Positions 16,801 to 25,597 of a stretch of DNA of 64,000 nt are shown one piece after another. The translations under genes were made by a program, and so were the position numbers. The notes below the pieces were generated by a model. That model saw only the letters and a list, made by a program, of their open reading frames with translations. It was not told the DNA's origin and did no database searches. The DNA comes from Mycobacterium scrofulaceum (lineage in GTDB: Bacteria > Actinomycetota > Actinomycetes > Mycobacteriales > Mycobacteriaceae), in NCBI RefSeq assembly GCF_002086735.1, contig NZ_MVIJ01000025.1:18491-82490 (forward strand), written 5' to 3'. Every line of letters begins with the position of its first letter. The first letter of the stretch is position 1.

Positions 16801-18627
16801 ATGACGACAGCCGAGCGCCCCGTCACCCTCTGCGAGGCGTTCCAGCGCACCGCGTCGATCGATCCGGGCGCCGTCGCGCTCCGGACGCCCGGCGACGGCC
16901 AGACGATGACGTGGAGCGGGCTCGCGGCCCTGGTGCGCAAGGTCACCGCCGGCCTGGCCGGCCTGGGGGTGCGGCGGGGCGACACGGTGTCGCTGATGAT
17001 GGCCAACCGCATCGAGTTCTACCCCTTCGAGATCGGCGCCCAACACCTCGGCGCCACTTCGTTTTCGGTCTACAACACGCTGCCCGCCGAGCAGCTGACC
17101 TATTTGTTCGCCAACGCGGACACCCGGGTGGTGATCTGCGAGGAGCAGTACGTGGACCGCATCCGCGCCAGCGGTGCACCCGTCGAGCACGTCGTCTGCA
17201 TCGACGGTTCGCCGCCCGGCACCCTCTCGGTGGACGACGTGTACGCCGCCGCGCGCGACGATTTCGACTTCGAGGCGACCTGGCGCGCGGTGCGGCCCGA
17301 CGACGTCGTCACCCTCATCTACACCTCCGGAACCACCGGAAACCCCAAGGGCGTCGAGATGACCCACGCCCACCTGCTGTTCGAGGCGTACGCCCTCGAC
17401 GCCGTCCTCCCGTCGCGGTTCGGTGACCGGGTCACGTCGTATCTGCCGACGGCGCACATCGCCGACCGGGTGATGGGCCTGTACGGCCTGGAGGTGTTCG
17501 GCGCCCAGGTCACGGTGGTCTCCGATATCCGCGCCATCGCCGCCGCGCTGCCCGACGTGCGGCCCACGGTGTGGGGCGGGGTGCCCCGTGTGTGGGAAAA
17601 GCTCAGGGCGGGAATAGAATTCGCTGTCGACAACGAGACGGACGAGGTCAGGCGCCAGGCGTTGCAGTGGGCGATGTCGGTGGCCGGCAAGCGTGCCGCC
17701 GCCCTGCTGGCCGGCGAGCCGATCTCGGACGAGCTGGCCGTCGAATGGGCCCGGGCCGACGAGCTGGTGCTGTCGAAGCTGCGTGAGCGGATCGGCTTCG
17801 GCGAACTGCGCTGGGCGGTCTCCGGGGCGGCGCCCATCCCGAAGGAGACGCTGGCCTTCTTCCTCGGCATCGGCGTGCCGATCGCCGAGGTCTGGGGGAT
17901 GTCGGAGCTGAGCTGCGTCGCCGCCGTCAGCCATCCCCGCGACGCGCGCCTGGGAACCGTCGGCAAGCTGCTGCCCGGGCTCGAGGGCAAGGTCGCCGAC
18001 GACGGCGAGTACCTGGTGCGCGGACCCCTGGTGATGAAGGGCTACCGCAAGGAGCCCGCCAAGACCGCCGACGCCATCGACACCGACGGCTGGCTGCACA
18101 CCGGCGACATCATCGAGGTCGACGACGAGGGCTACCTGAGGATCGTCGACCGCAAGAAGGAGTTGATCATCAACGCCGCCGGAAAGAACATGTCGCCGGC
18201 CAACATCGAGAACACTGTGCTGGCCGCGTGCCCGATGGTCGGCGTGATGATCACGATCGGTGACGGGCGGCCGTACAACGCCGCGCTGATGGTCTTCGAC
18301 GCCGAATCGGTCGGCCCGTACGCCGCCCGGCACGGCCTGGCCGACGAGTCGCCGGCGGCCCTGGCGGCCCATCCCGAGGTCATCGCCCGGATCGCCGCGG
18401 GGGTGGCCGAGGGCAACGCCAGACTGTCCCGGGTGGAACAGATCAAGCGCTTCCGGATACTGCCGTCGCTCTGGGAGCCCGGGGGGGACGAGATCACGCT
18501 GACCATGAAACTCAAGCGCAAGCCGATCATGACGAAGTACGCGAGCGAGATCGAGGAACTCTACGCGCCCGAACTCCACCCGGACGTGCACGAGCCGTCG
18601 GCGGCCGCGACGGTGCAGCCGGCATGA
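16801..18627 (+). CDS. fadD11: Long-chain fatty acyl-CoA/AMP ligase FadD11
   Basis: Activates fatty acids through acyl-AMP to acyl-CoA. The 608-residue protein has the AMP-binding P-loop YTSGTTGNPKG starting at Y174. The substrate core VWGMSELS, the hinge region IVDRKKELIINAAGKNMSP and the C-terminal catalytic lysine domain (KLKRKPIM) follow. All motifs are intact. In M. tuberculosis annotation the locus appears as two genes (Rv1549/Rv1550); here it is one uninterrupted frame. The stop overlaps the plsB1 start by four bases, which couples acyl activation to glycerol acylation. Confidence 0.93.
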   Translation: MTTAERPVTLCEAFQRTASIDPGAVALRTPGDGQTMTWSGLAALVRKVTAGLAGLGVRRGDTVSLMMANRIEFYPFEIGAQHLGATSFSVYNTLPAEQLTYLFANADTRVVICEEQYVDRIRASGAPVEHVVCIDGSPPGTLSVDDVYAAARDDFDFEATWRAVRPDDVVTLIYTSGTTGNPKGVEMTHAHLLFEAYALDAVLPSRFGDRVTSYLPTAHIADRVMGLYGLEVFGAQVTVVSDIRAIAAALPDVRPTVWGGVPRVWEKLRAGIEFAVDNETDEVRRQALQWAMSVAGKRAAALLAGEPISDELAVEWARADELVLSKLRERIGFGELRWAVSGAAPIPKETLAFFLGIGVPIAEVWGMSELSCVAAVSHPRDARLGTVGKLLPGLEGKVADDGEYLVRGPLVMKGYRKEPAKTADAIDTDGWLHTGDIIEVDDEGYLRIVDRKKELIINAAGKNMSPANIENTVLAACPMVGVMITIGDGRPYNAALMVFDAESVGPYAARHGLADESPAALAAHPEVIARIAAGVAEGNARLSRVEQIKRFRILPSLWEPGGDEITLTMKLKRKPIMTKYASEIEELYAPELHPDVHEPSAAATVQPA

Positions 18628-20516
18628 GCGGGGGACCGGGGGCGACCGCGCGTGAGCTCGGGCGGGTCGGTGTGCGAAAGTTGCTGCAGCGCACCGGTAT
18701 TGTCGAGGAGTCGACGACACCGCTGACGACGGACACGGCGGAGGTGGTCCAGCTCCTCGCCGCCCCCTGGTATGACGAGCGGCTGAAAGGGCTGGCCGAC
18801 GAGCTCGGGCGCGACCTTTCGAGCGTGCGCGCCGAGGCCGCGTGCTACCTGCGGGAGATGGCGCCCTCGCTGGACGAGCGGGCGGTGAAGGCCTGGCGCA
18901 GCTTCAGCAACTGGCTGATGCGGGCCTACGACATCCTCGTCGACGAGGATCAGATCGCCCAGCTGCGCAGGCTGGATCGCAAAGCGACGCTGGCCTTCGC
19001 GTTTTCGCACCGTTCCTATCTGGACGGCCTGCTGCTGCCCGAGTCCATCCAGGCCAACCGGCTCTCGCCCGCGCTCACCTTCGGCGGGTCGAACCTCAAC
19101 TTCTTTCCGATGGGTGCGTGGGCCAAGCGCACCGGCACGATCTTCATCCGCCGGCAGACCAAGGACATTCCCGTCTACCGCTTCGTGCTGCGCGCGTACG
19201 CCGCCCAGCTGGTGCAGAACCACGCCAACCTCACCTGGTCCATCGAGGGCGGCCGCACCCGGACCGGCAAGCTGCGGCCCCCGGTCTACGGGATCCTGCG
19301 CTACATCAGCGACGCCGTCGACGAAATCGACGGCCCCGAAGTGTATTTGGTGCCCACCTCGATCGTGTACGACCAGCTGCACGAGGTCGAGGCGATGACC
19401 ACCGAAGCCTACGGCGCGACGAAGCGGCCCGAGGACTTCCGTTTCCTGGTCCGGCTGGCGCGCCAGCAGGGGGAGCGGCTCGGCCGCGCCTACCTGGACT
19501 TCGGCGAGCCGCTGCCGCTGCGCAAGCGCCTCGAGGAGTTGCGCGCCGAGGAGTCCGGCGCGGGAACCGAGATCGAACGCATCGCGCTGGACGTCGAGCA
19601 TCGGATCAATCGCGCCACCCCGGTCACGCCGACGGCGGTGGTCAGCCTGGCGCTGCTCGGTGCCGACCGCTCGCTGTCCATCAGCGAGGTGCTGGCCACC
19701 GTGCGGCCGCTGGCGAGCTACATCGCCGCGCGCAACTGGACGGTGGCCGGCGCCGCGGACCTGACGAACCGCTCGACCATCCGCTGGACCCTGCATCAGC
19801 TGGTCGCCTCGGGCGTGGTCAGCGTCTACGACGCCGGGACGGAACCGGTCTGGGGCATCGGGTCCGACCAGCACCTGGTCGCCGCCTTCTACCGCAACAC
19901 CGCCATTCACATCGTCGTCGACCGCGCGATCGCCGAGACGGCGTTGCTGGCCGGCATCGAAGAGGCCGAGGCGTCGGTGGACGGTTTGGTGTTGCCGACG
20001 ACGGTGCGCGACGAGGCGTTGCGCCTGCGCGAACTGCTGAAATTCGAGTTCCTGTTCTCGGCGCGCGCCCAGTTCGAGAAGGAGCTCGCCGACGAGGTGC
20101 GCCTGATCGGGCGGGTGGAAGACACCAGCAAGGCGGCCCGCGCGGCCGACGTGCGCGGCCTGCTGGAGAAGGCCGACCTGCTGCTGGCGCACCTGGTGCT
20201 GCGCCCCTTCCTGGACGCCTACCACATCGTCGCCGACCGGCTGGCCGCCTACGACGACGAATCATTCGACGAGGACGCGTTCCTCGCCGAATGCCTGGAG
20301 GTCGGCAAGCAGTGGGAGCTGCAACGCCGGATCGCCAGCGCCGAGTCGAGGTCGATGGAGTTGTTCAAGACGGCGCTGCGGCTGGCCCGGCACCGTGAGC
20401 TGGTGGACGGCTTCGAGGACCAGGACGTCGCCCAGCGACGGCGCGAGTTCGCCGACGAGATCGCCACGGCCGTCCGGCGGGTCAACACGATCGCCGGTCT
20501 GGCCGGGATGCGGTAG
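18624..20516 (+). CDS. plsB1: Glycerol-3-phosphate acyltransferase PlsB1
   Basis: First acylation step of phospholipid/triacylglycerol synthesis, at the membrane. The 630-residue protein shows the acyltransferase motif HRSYLD (H129-x4-D134), then GGSNLNFFPMG and the phosphate-binding EGGRTRTGKL. The VPTSIVYDQ block and a long helical C-terminal domain typical of PlsB follow. The length is close to the 621 residues of Rv1551. ATGA overlap with fadD11 means that the acyl-CoA made by FadD11 is a plausible donor (inference). In M. tuberculosis frdABCD comes next; here it does not. Confidence 0.94.
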   Translation: MSGGPGATARELGRVGVRKLLQRTGIVEESTTPLTTDTAEVVQLLAAPWYDERLKGLADELGRDLSSVRAEAACYLREMAPSLDERAVKAWRSFSNWLMRAYDILVDEDQIAQLRRLDRKATLAFAFSHRSYLDGLLLPESIQANRLSPALTFGGSNLNFFPMGAWAKRTGTIFIRRQTKDIPVYRFVLRAYAAQLVQNHANLTWSIEGGRTRTGKLRPPVYGILRYISDAVDEIDGPEVYLVPTSIVYDQLHEVEAMTTEAYGATKRPEDFRFLVRLARQQGERLGRAYLDFGEPLPLRKRLEELRAEESGAGTEIERIALDVEHRINRATPVTPTAVVSLALLGADRSLSISEVLATVRPLASYIAARNWTVAGAADLTNRSTIRWTLHQLVASGVVSVYDAGTEPVWGIGSDQHLVAAFYRNTAIHIVVDRAIAETALLAGIEEAEASVDGLVLPTTVRDEALRLRELLKFEFLFSARAQFEKELADEVRLIGRVEDTSKAARAADVRGLLEKADLLLAHLVLRPFLDAYHIVADRLAAYDDESFDEDAFLAECLEVGKQWELQRRIASAESRSMELFKTALRLARHRELVDGFEDQDVAQRRREFADEIATAVRRVNTIAGLAGMR

Positions 20517-20565
20517 CCGCGCGCCAGCCTCCGGGCTCTCATGTTCTTCAAAGGTTCTGTGGCGG

Positions 20566-20592
20566 TTGACCAGCCGGTATGACTGATAGAAT
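20566..20592 (+). promoter_or_regulatory. Candidate promoter for the 20602 gene
   Basis: TTGACC (20566-20571) and TAGAAT (20587-20592) are separated by 15 bp. The -10 fits the mycobacterial TANNNT consensus. Transcription would start near 20599, only a few bases before the GTG at 20602, so the message may be leaderless. Confidence 0.45.
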
Positions 20593-20601
20593 TCGGTCAC
20601 T

Positions 20602-21066
20602 GTGAACATCGGGGCCGCGACCAAGCCTCAACGATGGCGACCGGGTGTCGCCATCGTCGCAGTGCTGTGCTTGATCAGCGCGCTGGTCGGGAGCTGGGCG
20701 GTGCGTTCGCAGGCGGCAGCCCCGGCCTCGCCGCCGTCGATCGCCGTGCCGCTCGACGCAATAGACGCCGGGAGTGCCGTCGAAGTCTCCCGGGCGCATG
20801 CCGACTTGGCCGACCTGGCAAGTCATTTGAAACGAAATGCCCCGGCGTCGACCGATCAGAAGTCGTTCAAGACCGCCGGGATCAAGCGCGACCGGCCACC
20901 GACCTGGTCCCGCGGTGCCCCGCCACAGTGGTGGCTGATCACCCCGGTTTCCCTGAACACCGCGGGGATCAACGCCCCCGGGCCCGATCCGGCGCATACC
21001 CCGTCGCCCACCCAGGCGCTCGCGGGACACGAACTTCTCAATCACATCTGCATCTCTCGTTGCTGA
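20602..21066 (+). CDS. Hypothetical exported/membrane-anchored protein
   Basis: I do not recognise this 154-residue protein. It has a basic N-terminus and one hydrophobic segment (about residues 16-35, AIVAVLCLISALVGSWAV). It continues with a Pro/Ala-rich stretch and a low-complexity tail with two similar blocks (TAGIKRD / TAGINAPG), ending HICISRC. The hydrophobic segment could be a signal peptide or an anchor. The GTG start is supported by the promoter-like hexamers directly upstream rather than by a Shine-Dalgarno. It lies alone between plsB1 and the PPE gene, in a place where M. tuberculosis has other genes. Confidence 0.55.
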   Translation: MNIGAATKPQRWRPGVAIVAVLCLISALVGSWAVRSQAAAPASPPSIAVPLDAIDAGSAVEVSRAHADLADLASHLKRNAPASTDQKSFKTAGIKRDRPPTWSRGAPPQWWLITPVSLNTAGINAPGPDPAHTPSPTQALAGHELLNHICISRC

Positions 21067-21219
21067 TCGGCTAGCGCGCAAGCCGCTTCCGGCGTCTTCC
21101 TGGCGCCCGCGGCGCCATCACCGTTTCCTTTATCGACGTCTTCTTTGAGACGCCGAGTCATTGCCGTCGCAGTCCGAAGGCTGCCGGCGGCGCTACCGCA
21201 AGCCTCGAGGAGTTTTGTC

Positions 21220-21300
21220 ATGTCCGATTACGCAGTCGAATACACCCGTCGCCCAGGCCAATTCCACGCCGCCGACCCCTTCGCGCCGGAGGAGAAGTAG
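21220..21300 (+). CDS. Possible 26-residue peptide directly upstream of the PPE gene
   Basis: A short frame, ATG at 21220 to TAG at 21300, follows a strong GAGGAG (21206-21211) at good spacing. It ends two bases before the PPE ATG, in a different frame. The peptide is rich in charged and aromatic residues (MSDYAVEYTRRP start, FAPEEK end) and does not resemble a PE protein. It could be a leader peptide that couples translation to the PPE gene, or a chance frame that uses the PPE ribosome entry region. The PPE gene itself has no other clear Shine-Dalgarno. Confidence 0.45.
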   Translation: MSDYAVEYTRRPGQFHAADPFAPEEK

Positions 21301-21302
21301 CG

Positions 21303-22478
21303 ATGGACTACGGCGCTTTACCACCGGAAGTCAACTCGGCGCGCATGTACAGCGGTCCGGGTTCGGGATCGATGATGGCCGCCGCGGCGGCCTGGCAAGG
21401 GCTGTCCGCCGAGCTGTACACCGCGGCAGCCGCCTACGGCTCGGTGACATCGAGCCTGACGGGCGCGTGGCTGGGGCCGGCCGCGATGTCGATGGCCCAG
21501 GCCGCGGCTCCGTACATCGTGTGGCTGCGCACCATGGCGGAGCAGGCCGAACAAGCGGCCACGCAGGCCGGTGCCGCCGCCGCGGCCTACGAGGCGGCGT
21601 GGGCGGCGACGGTTCCGCCACCCGTGATCGCCGCCAACCGGGCCGAGTTGATGCTGCTGATCGCGACGAATGTGTTGGGTCAGAACAGCCCGGCCATCGC
21701 CGCCGCCGAGACCGAATACGACCAGATGTGGGCTCAGGATGCGGCCGTCATGTACGGCTACGCCGGCGCATCCGCGGCCGCCGCGACGTTGACGCCGTTC
21801 ACCCCGCCGTCGGCGACGACCGACGCGGCGGGGCTGGCCCGGCAAGGGGCCGCGGCGACGCAGGCGGCCGGAGCGACGGGCGCCACCAATGCCCAGGAGG
21901 TCCTCGCCAACGGCTCTCAGCTCGTTTCCACTGTGCCCCAGGCGCTTCAGGGGCTGGCATCGGCGCCGGCGTCCAATTCGTCGGGCGCGTCGGGCGCGTC
22001 GCTCTCGTCGTTGATGTCCAAGTTCAACACGTTGACGGGGCCCGCGAAGTTCGCGACCTACCCGATGCTGTTCATGAACCAGGCCCTGGCGGCGTCGAAG
22101 GCGGTCACCGCGCCGGTCAAGGCGGCGTCGGGGCTGGCCACCGGGCTCGGCGCCGGCGCACGCGCGCTGGGAGCGGCGGCCCTGCCGGGGCTCGGTGGCG
22201 GCGCCGCCTTTTCCGCCGGCCTGGGTCGCGGCGTGTCGATCGGCGCGTTGACGACGCCGCACGCCTGGCTGGCCGCGCCCGTGACCAGTGCGGTGACCTC
22301 CGCGCCGCCGAGTGTCGGATGGACCGCGGCGCCGCCGACCGGCATGACCGGGGCAGGTCCGACGGGCCTGCCGTTGATGCCGCTGGCGAACATGGCGGGC
22401 CGGGCCGTGGGCGGCCCCAGCGCTTCCCGGTTCGAACTGCGCGCGAGCGTGGTCCCGCGCTCACCCGCGGCCGGGTGA
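21303..22478 (+). CDS. PPE-family protein (SVP-like subgroup)
   Basis: 391-residue mycobacterial PPE protein, probably secreted by an ESX (type VII) system. The conserved N-terminal domain of about 180 residues starts MDYGALPPEVNSARMYSGPGS. It includes the WxG motif in AWQGLSAEL and Ala-rich helices. The C-terminal part is Ala/Gly-rich, with GRGVSIGALTTPHAW corresponding to the GxxSVPxxW-type motif that defines the PPE-SVP subgroup. No PE gene or esx pair is adjacent, so its secretion partner must be encoded elsewhere. M. tuberculosis has a different PPE gene (PPE21) nearby, after dnaE1. Confidence 0.93.
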   Translation: MDYGALPPEVNSARMYSGPGSGSMMAAAAAWQGLSAELYTAAAAYGSVTSSLTGAWLGPAAMSMAQAAAPYIVWLRTMAEQAEQAATQAGAAAAAYEAAWAATVPPPVIAANRAELMLLIATNVLGQNSPAIAAAETEYDQMWAQDAAVMYGYAGASAAAATLTPFTPPSATTDAAGLARQGAAATQAAGATGATNAQEVLANGSQLVSTVPQALQGLASAPASNSSGASGASLSSLMSKFNTLTGPAKFATYPMLFMNQALAASKAVTAPVKAASGLATGLGAGARALGAAALPGLGGGAAFSAGLGRGVSIGALTTPHAWLAAPVTSAVTSAPPSVGWTAAPPTGMTGAGPTGLPLMPLANMAGRAVGGPSASRFELRASVVPRSPAAG

Positions 22479-22507
22479 GCGGGCCGGCCCTGAGATGATG
22501 CTTCCTA

Positions 22508-22537
22508 GGGCGGGGTGAGCGCTCACAGGTCCCGCCC
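22508..22537 (+). terminator. GC-rich hairpin downstream of the PPE gene
   Basis: Arms gggcggg (22508-22514) and cccgccc (22531-22537) enclose the perfect 12-base palindrome gtgagcgctcac (22515-22526). It begins 30 bp after the PPE stop and has no U-tract. It may be a terminator or a protein-binding site for the downstream gene. A second perfect hairpin (arms 22673-22681 and 22684-22692) lies just before the next start. Confidence 0.5.
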
Positions 22538-22716
22538 AGGTTGGGCGGCGACACTGAGTCGACATCGAACTGCGCCGCGTTGACTGCGCGCAAGAGCACC
22601 GGGTCGGGGGCCCGAACGTATGACATTTGCTGTGCCGCTCGGGGGCGGGCCGAACGCTCTGCTGTCGCGACCGGCGCCGACGTGTCGGCGCCCGGTCCCC
22701 GCGCCCCGACGAGCCG

Positions 22717-23502
22717 ATGGCTGACCGGCCCGGTGGGCCGGCCCTTCCGCTGACCGCGTATCTAACCGGGGACAACGCGCCGCCGATAACGCCGGCCCCC
22801 ATCAGCCGGCCGTGGATGTCGGAGATGCGGGACGGCTGGCCCAATCGGTGTCTGCCGATGCTCATCGCCAACCAGAGTGGGTGGGAGCTGGGCAATCCGT
22901 CGGCGTTCACCGCGACCTGGATGGGCGGGGACGACAGCATGGGCGTGTTGATCACACCCGACCGGCGCGACCCCGGTCAGTTCCTGCCCTTCAGCCACTT
23001 CGGTCACGGCATCCTGACCTGGCATCTGCCGATGCTGTTCCGCACGCCGCCGGGTTACAACCTGCTGGTCCGCGGGCCGGCGAACTACCCGAAGGACGCC
23101 GTGTCGCCGCTGGAGGGAATCGTCGAAACCGACTGGGCCACTTCGAGTTTCAGCATGAGCTGGCAGATGACCCGCAAGATGATGCCGGTGCGATTCGAGG
23201 TCGGCGAGCCGATCTGCATGATCGTCCCGCAGCGCCGGGCCGAGCTGGAACGCTTCGTCCCGGAAATCCGGCCGATCGACTCCGACGAGGACCTGCGTCG
23301 CAAACACGAATTCTTCATGCGTTCGCGCAGCGAGCTGGGGCGGGCACAGGCCGCCGCCGCCACCGCCGTCGGCGAGCGAGTGCCGTGGCAGGGCGACTAC
23401 ACGCGGGGCAAACATTCCGACGGAGAGACCGGCGCGCCCGATCACCAGACGCGTATCCGCCTTAGCCCGTTTCTCGAGTCGCAACGCGAGACGCGGAAGT
23501 AG
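22717..23502 (+). CDS. DUF6065-family protein
   Basis: 261-residue protein resembling DUF6065 (recognised from memory, not searched). The motifs are NRCLPMLIANQSGWEL, TWMGG, HFGHGILTWHLP, LFRTPPGYNLLVRGPANYPKD and IVETDW, and these Trp/His/Pro-rich blocks define the family. It has no signal peptide or membrane segment, so it is probably cytoplasmic. The function of the family is unknown; members often sit in natural-product or accessory loci. The ATG at 22717 is chosen because similarity begins shortly after it. The 3' end forms one copy of a 27-bp direct repeat found again at 27761. Confidence 0.8.
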   Translation: MADRPGGPALPLTAYLTGDNAPPITPAPISRPWMSEMRDGWPNRCLPMLIANQSGWELGNPSAFTATWMGGDDSMGVLITPDRRDPGQFLPFSHFGHGILTWHLPMLFRTPPGYNLLVRGPANYPKDAVSPLEGIVETDWATSSFSMSWQMTRKMMPVRFEVGEPICMIVPQRRAELERFVPEIRPIDSDEDLRRKHEFFMRSRSELGRAQAAAATAVGERVPWQGDYTRGKHSDGETGAPDHQTRIRLSPFLESQRETRK

Positions 23503-23513
23503 CCCTTGCGACG
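23487..23513 (+). repeat. Direct repeat, left copy (27 bp, 25 matching)
   Basis: This copy covers the last codons and TAG stop of the DUF6065 gene plus cccttgcgacg. The same sequence with two changes recurs in the same orientation at 27761-27787, again with an in-frame TAG at the matching position. The pair brackets the dehydrogenase/two-component cassette. Confidence 0.75.
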
Positions 23514-23532
23514 TGCGAGCACCGCGTTCTGG

Positions 23533-24831
23533 TCAGGGGTGTCCGGCCGGTGTCTCGCCGTCGTACTGAGGGAGAAACAGGGTGAAGGTCGCGGGTGCGC
23601 GTGACGTGAGGAGCAATCGGCATCCTTCGGCCTCGGCAAGGCTGCGAGCCAGCGGGAGGCCGATGCCGTGTCCGCCGGTGACCCGGCGATTGAACGGTTC
23701 CGTATGTTCGGCCATCCGTCCGTCGTCGGTGACGTCGATTGCCACGCCGTTGCTGGCTTCCCGCGCATGGATGGTGACCCGGCCCGCGCCATGGCGTGCA
23801 GCGTTGTCGACCAACACCGACAGGATCTGGCGAACTGCGGCTGCGGATGCACGCGCCGGCCGAAGTTGTGGATCGACGATGACGTGAAAGGGCCGCTCGG
23901 ATGCGGCGAGCAGGGCCTGCCCCGCGCCTTCGAATTCTTCGAGCAGCGTCGGGGTGTCGAGCGGCTGGGCACGGTGCTGCTGGGTGCGCGCCAGAGTAAC
24001 GAGATCGTCGATGGTGCTTTGCAAACGATCTGCGGCGACGAGTGCCTCGCGGGTCGCGGTCTGGTAATCGGGGTCGGGCGCGTCCAGTGTGGTCTCTAAC
24101 CGCAGGCGCAAACCTGCCAGTGGCGTGCGAAGTTGGTGGGAAGCGTTGGCCGTGACAGCGCGTTCCCGGTCGACCAGTTCTCCGATCCGGGCCGCCGACT
24201 GATTGAGAGCCTCCGCCGCCGTGTCGATTTCGGGGATACCGCTGGCCTCGGCTCGCACAGTGAAGTCGCCGTCGCCGAGTTGTGCGGCTGAGGCCGCGAG
24301 CGCTTCGACCGGACCCGAGAGCCGGCGCGCCTGTCGGCGGGCGAGCTGCCAGACAGCGGCAATAATGACCCCTTCGAGGACGATCATGCCCAGCCAAGTG
24401 ACGGCGATTCTCGGATAGGCCTCCTTGGGGGATGTCGTGGCGCGCACGACATAAGCCGCCCCCGGTTCGTCGGCAATTGGGACGGCGACGGTCAGCTGGC
24501 CGAGATCCGAATCGCTGTGCACATCGTTGTCGGTGAGCGACCGTCGGACCAGTGCATCGGCGTGGTCAGGTCCGCGTCCGGTGACGAGCCGGCCGTCTGC
24601 GCCGTACAGGGCGACCTCGGTTCCCCGAGGATGAATCGCCAGATCGCGTGGGGGTCGGCCATGGACTAGGTCGGTGGCGACGTCGACGGCGGCGACGTCG
24701 GCGGTCCGTTCAAGCCGAGTTGCCTGGTCAATGAAGAAGTATCGCGCCGCCGCGATGGCCAGCGGCACGGCGAAGAGGCTGGTGGCCAGCGTTGCCGATA
24801 GCACCGCCAGGGTGACGATGCGCTTACGCAT
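23533..24831 (-). CDS. Two-component sensor histidine kinase
   Basis: 432-residue membrane kinase. TM1 is at about residues 7-29, followed by an extracytoplasmic domain of about 110 residues. TM2 is at about 142-164, then HAMP at 165-218. The dimerisation/phosphoacceptor box has H232 (ASHQLRTPL). The ATP-binding domain shows the N box (LVDNAARHG), the G1-type DDG and the G2 loop GGHGIGLPLA. The sensor domain has no recognisable ligand motif. The ATG at 24831 overlaps the response regulator gene by eight bases. I cannot assign it to a named mycobacterial system. Confidence 0.92.
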   Translation of the reverse strand: MRKRIVTLAVLSATLATSLFAVPLAIAAARYFFIDQATRLERTADVAAVDVATDLVHGRPPRDLAIHPRGTEVALYGADGRLVTGRGPDHADALVRRSLTDNDVHSDSDLGQLTVAVPIADEPGAAYVVRATTSPKEAYPRIAVTWLGMIVLEGVIIAAVWQLARRQARRLSGPVEALAASAAQLGDGDFTVRAEASGIPEIDTAAEALNQSAARIGELVDRERAVTANASHQLRTPLAGLRLRLETTLDAPDPDYQTATREALVAADRLQSTIDDLVTLARTQQHRAQPLDTPTLLEEFEGAGQALLAASERPFHVIVDPQLRPARASAAAVRQILSVLVDNAARHGAGRVTIHAREASNGVAIDVTDDGRMAEHTEPFNRRVTGGHGIGLPLARSLAEAEGCRLLLTSRAPATFTLFLPQYDGETPAGHP

Positions 24832-25576
24832 GCCCCGACCGCTCGGACGCCTCGCGGGCGGATTGCGGCCGGCCGGGTGAATCGAGCCGGTAGCCGTAAC
24901 CGCGCAACGTCGTGATGCTGGGCGCCGCGACAGGGTCGGTAGCGTACCTTGCCGCCGCGTCGGCCAGTTTCCGTCGCAGTATGCCGATGTGCACGTCAAG
25001 CGTCTTGGTGGGCCCGTACCAGTTCTCGTCCCAGACATCGGCCATCAGCGTCTCACGGCGAACCGCAGTGTCGGCCTCAGCGGCGAGCCGCGCAAGCAGA
25101 TCAAACTCGCGGCTCCGCAACTCGAGTCGCTGCCCGTGGAAAAGCGCGGTGCGTGCGCCTGGATCGACCACCAACTCCCCCACGACGTGAGCCTGCGCCG
25201 GATTGGCCTGTGCCGGGCCTCGGCGCAGGTGCGCCCTGATACGGGCCAGGAGTTCGGTATAGCGAAACGGCTTGGTCAAGTAGTCGTCGGCTCCGGCGTC
25301 GAGACCGACGACGATGTCGATCTCGGCATCCCGGGCCGTCAGGATCACCAACACCGCACCGGGTGCCGCATCCCGTAGTTGCCGGCAGATCTCTACGCCG
25401 TCAAGGTCTGGTAGACCGAGGTCCAGGAGCACCAACTCGAAGTCTTGGATGGCTGCTTCCCGCAGCGCCCCACGCCCGCTGCGGGCCCAGGCGACCTCGT
25501 GGCCATGCGACCGCAGGCCGTCGACGAGCAGGTTGCCGATGGTCTGATCGTCCTCGACGATCAGCAGCTGAGCCAT
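24824..25576 (-). CDS. OmpR-family response regulator
   Basis: 250-residue DNA-binding response regulator. The receiver domain (1-120) has the acidic pocket ED (VEDD), phosphoacceptor D52 (LLDLGLP), the switch threonine in LTARD and K102 (LTKPF). The winged-helix domain of OmpR type ends with the wing TLRGYGYRLD. It overlaps the downstream kinase gene by eight bases and lies 21 bp after the DUF1275 gene. All four genes of the cassette can therefore be on one transcript, and the dehydrogenase and membrane protein are the natural candidates for its regulon (inference). Confidence 0.93.
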   Translation of the reverse strand: MAQLLIVEDDQTIGNLLVDGLRSHGHEVAWARSGRGALREAAIQDFELVLLDLGLPDLDGVEICRQLRDAAPGAVLVILTARDAEIDIVVGLDAGADDYLTKPFRYTELLARIRAHLRRGPAQANPAQAHVVGELVVDPGARTALFHGQRLELRSREFDLLARLAAEADTAVRRETLMADVWDENWYGPTKTLDVHIGILRRKLADAAARYATDPVAAPSITTLRGYGYRLDSPGRPQSAREASERSGHA

Positions 25577-25597
25577 TTTTCGAGTCTATCCGGCAGT

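Noticed and set aside
16687..18720. Long antisense frame over fadD11
   Set aside because: Same GC artefact; it crosses several gene boundaries and shows no family motifs.
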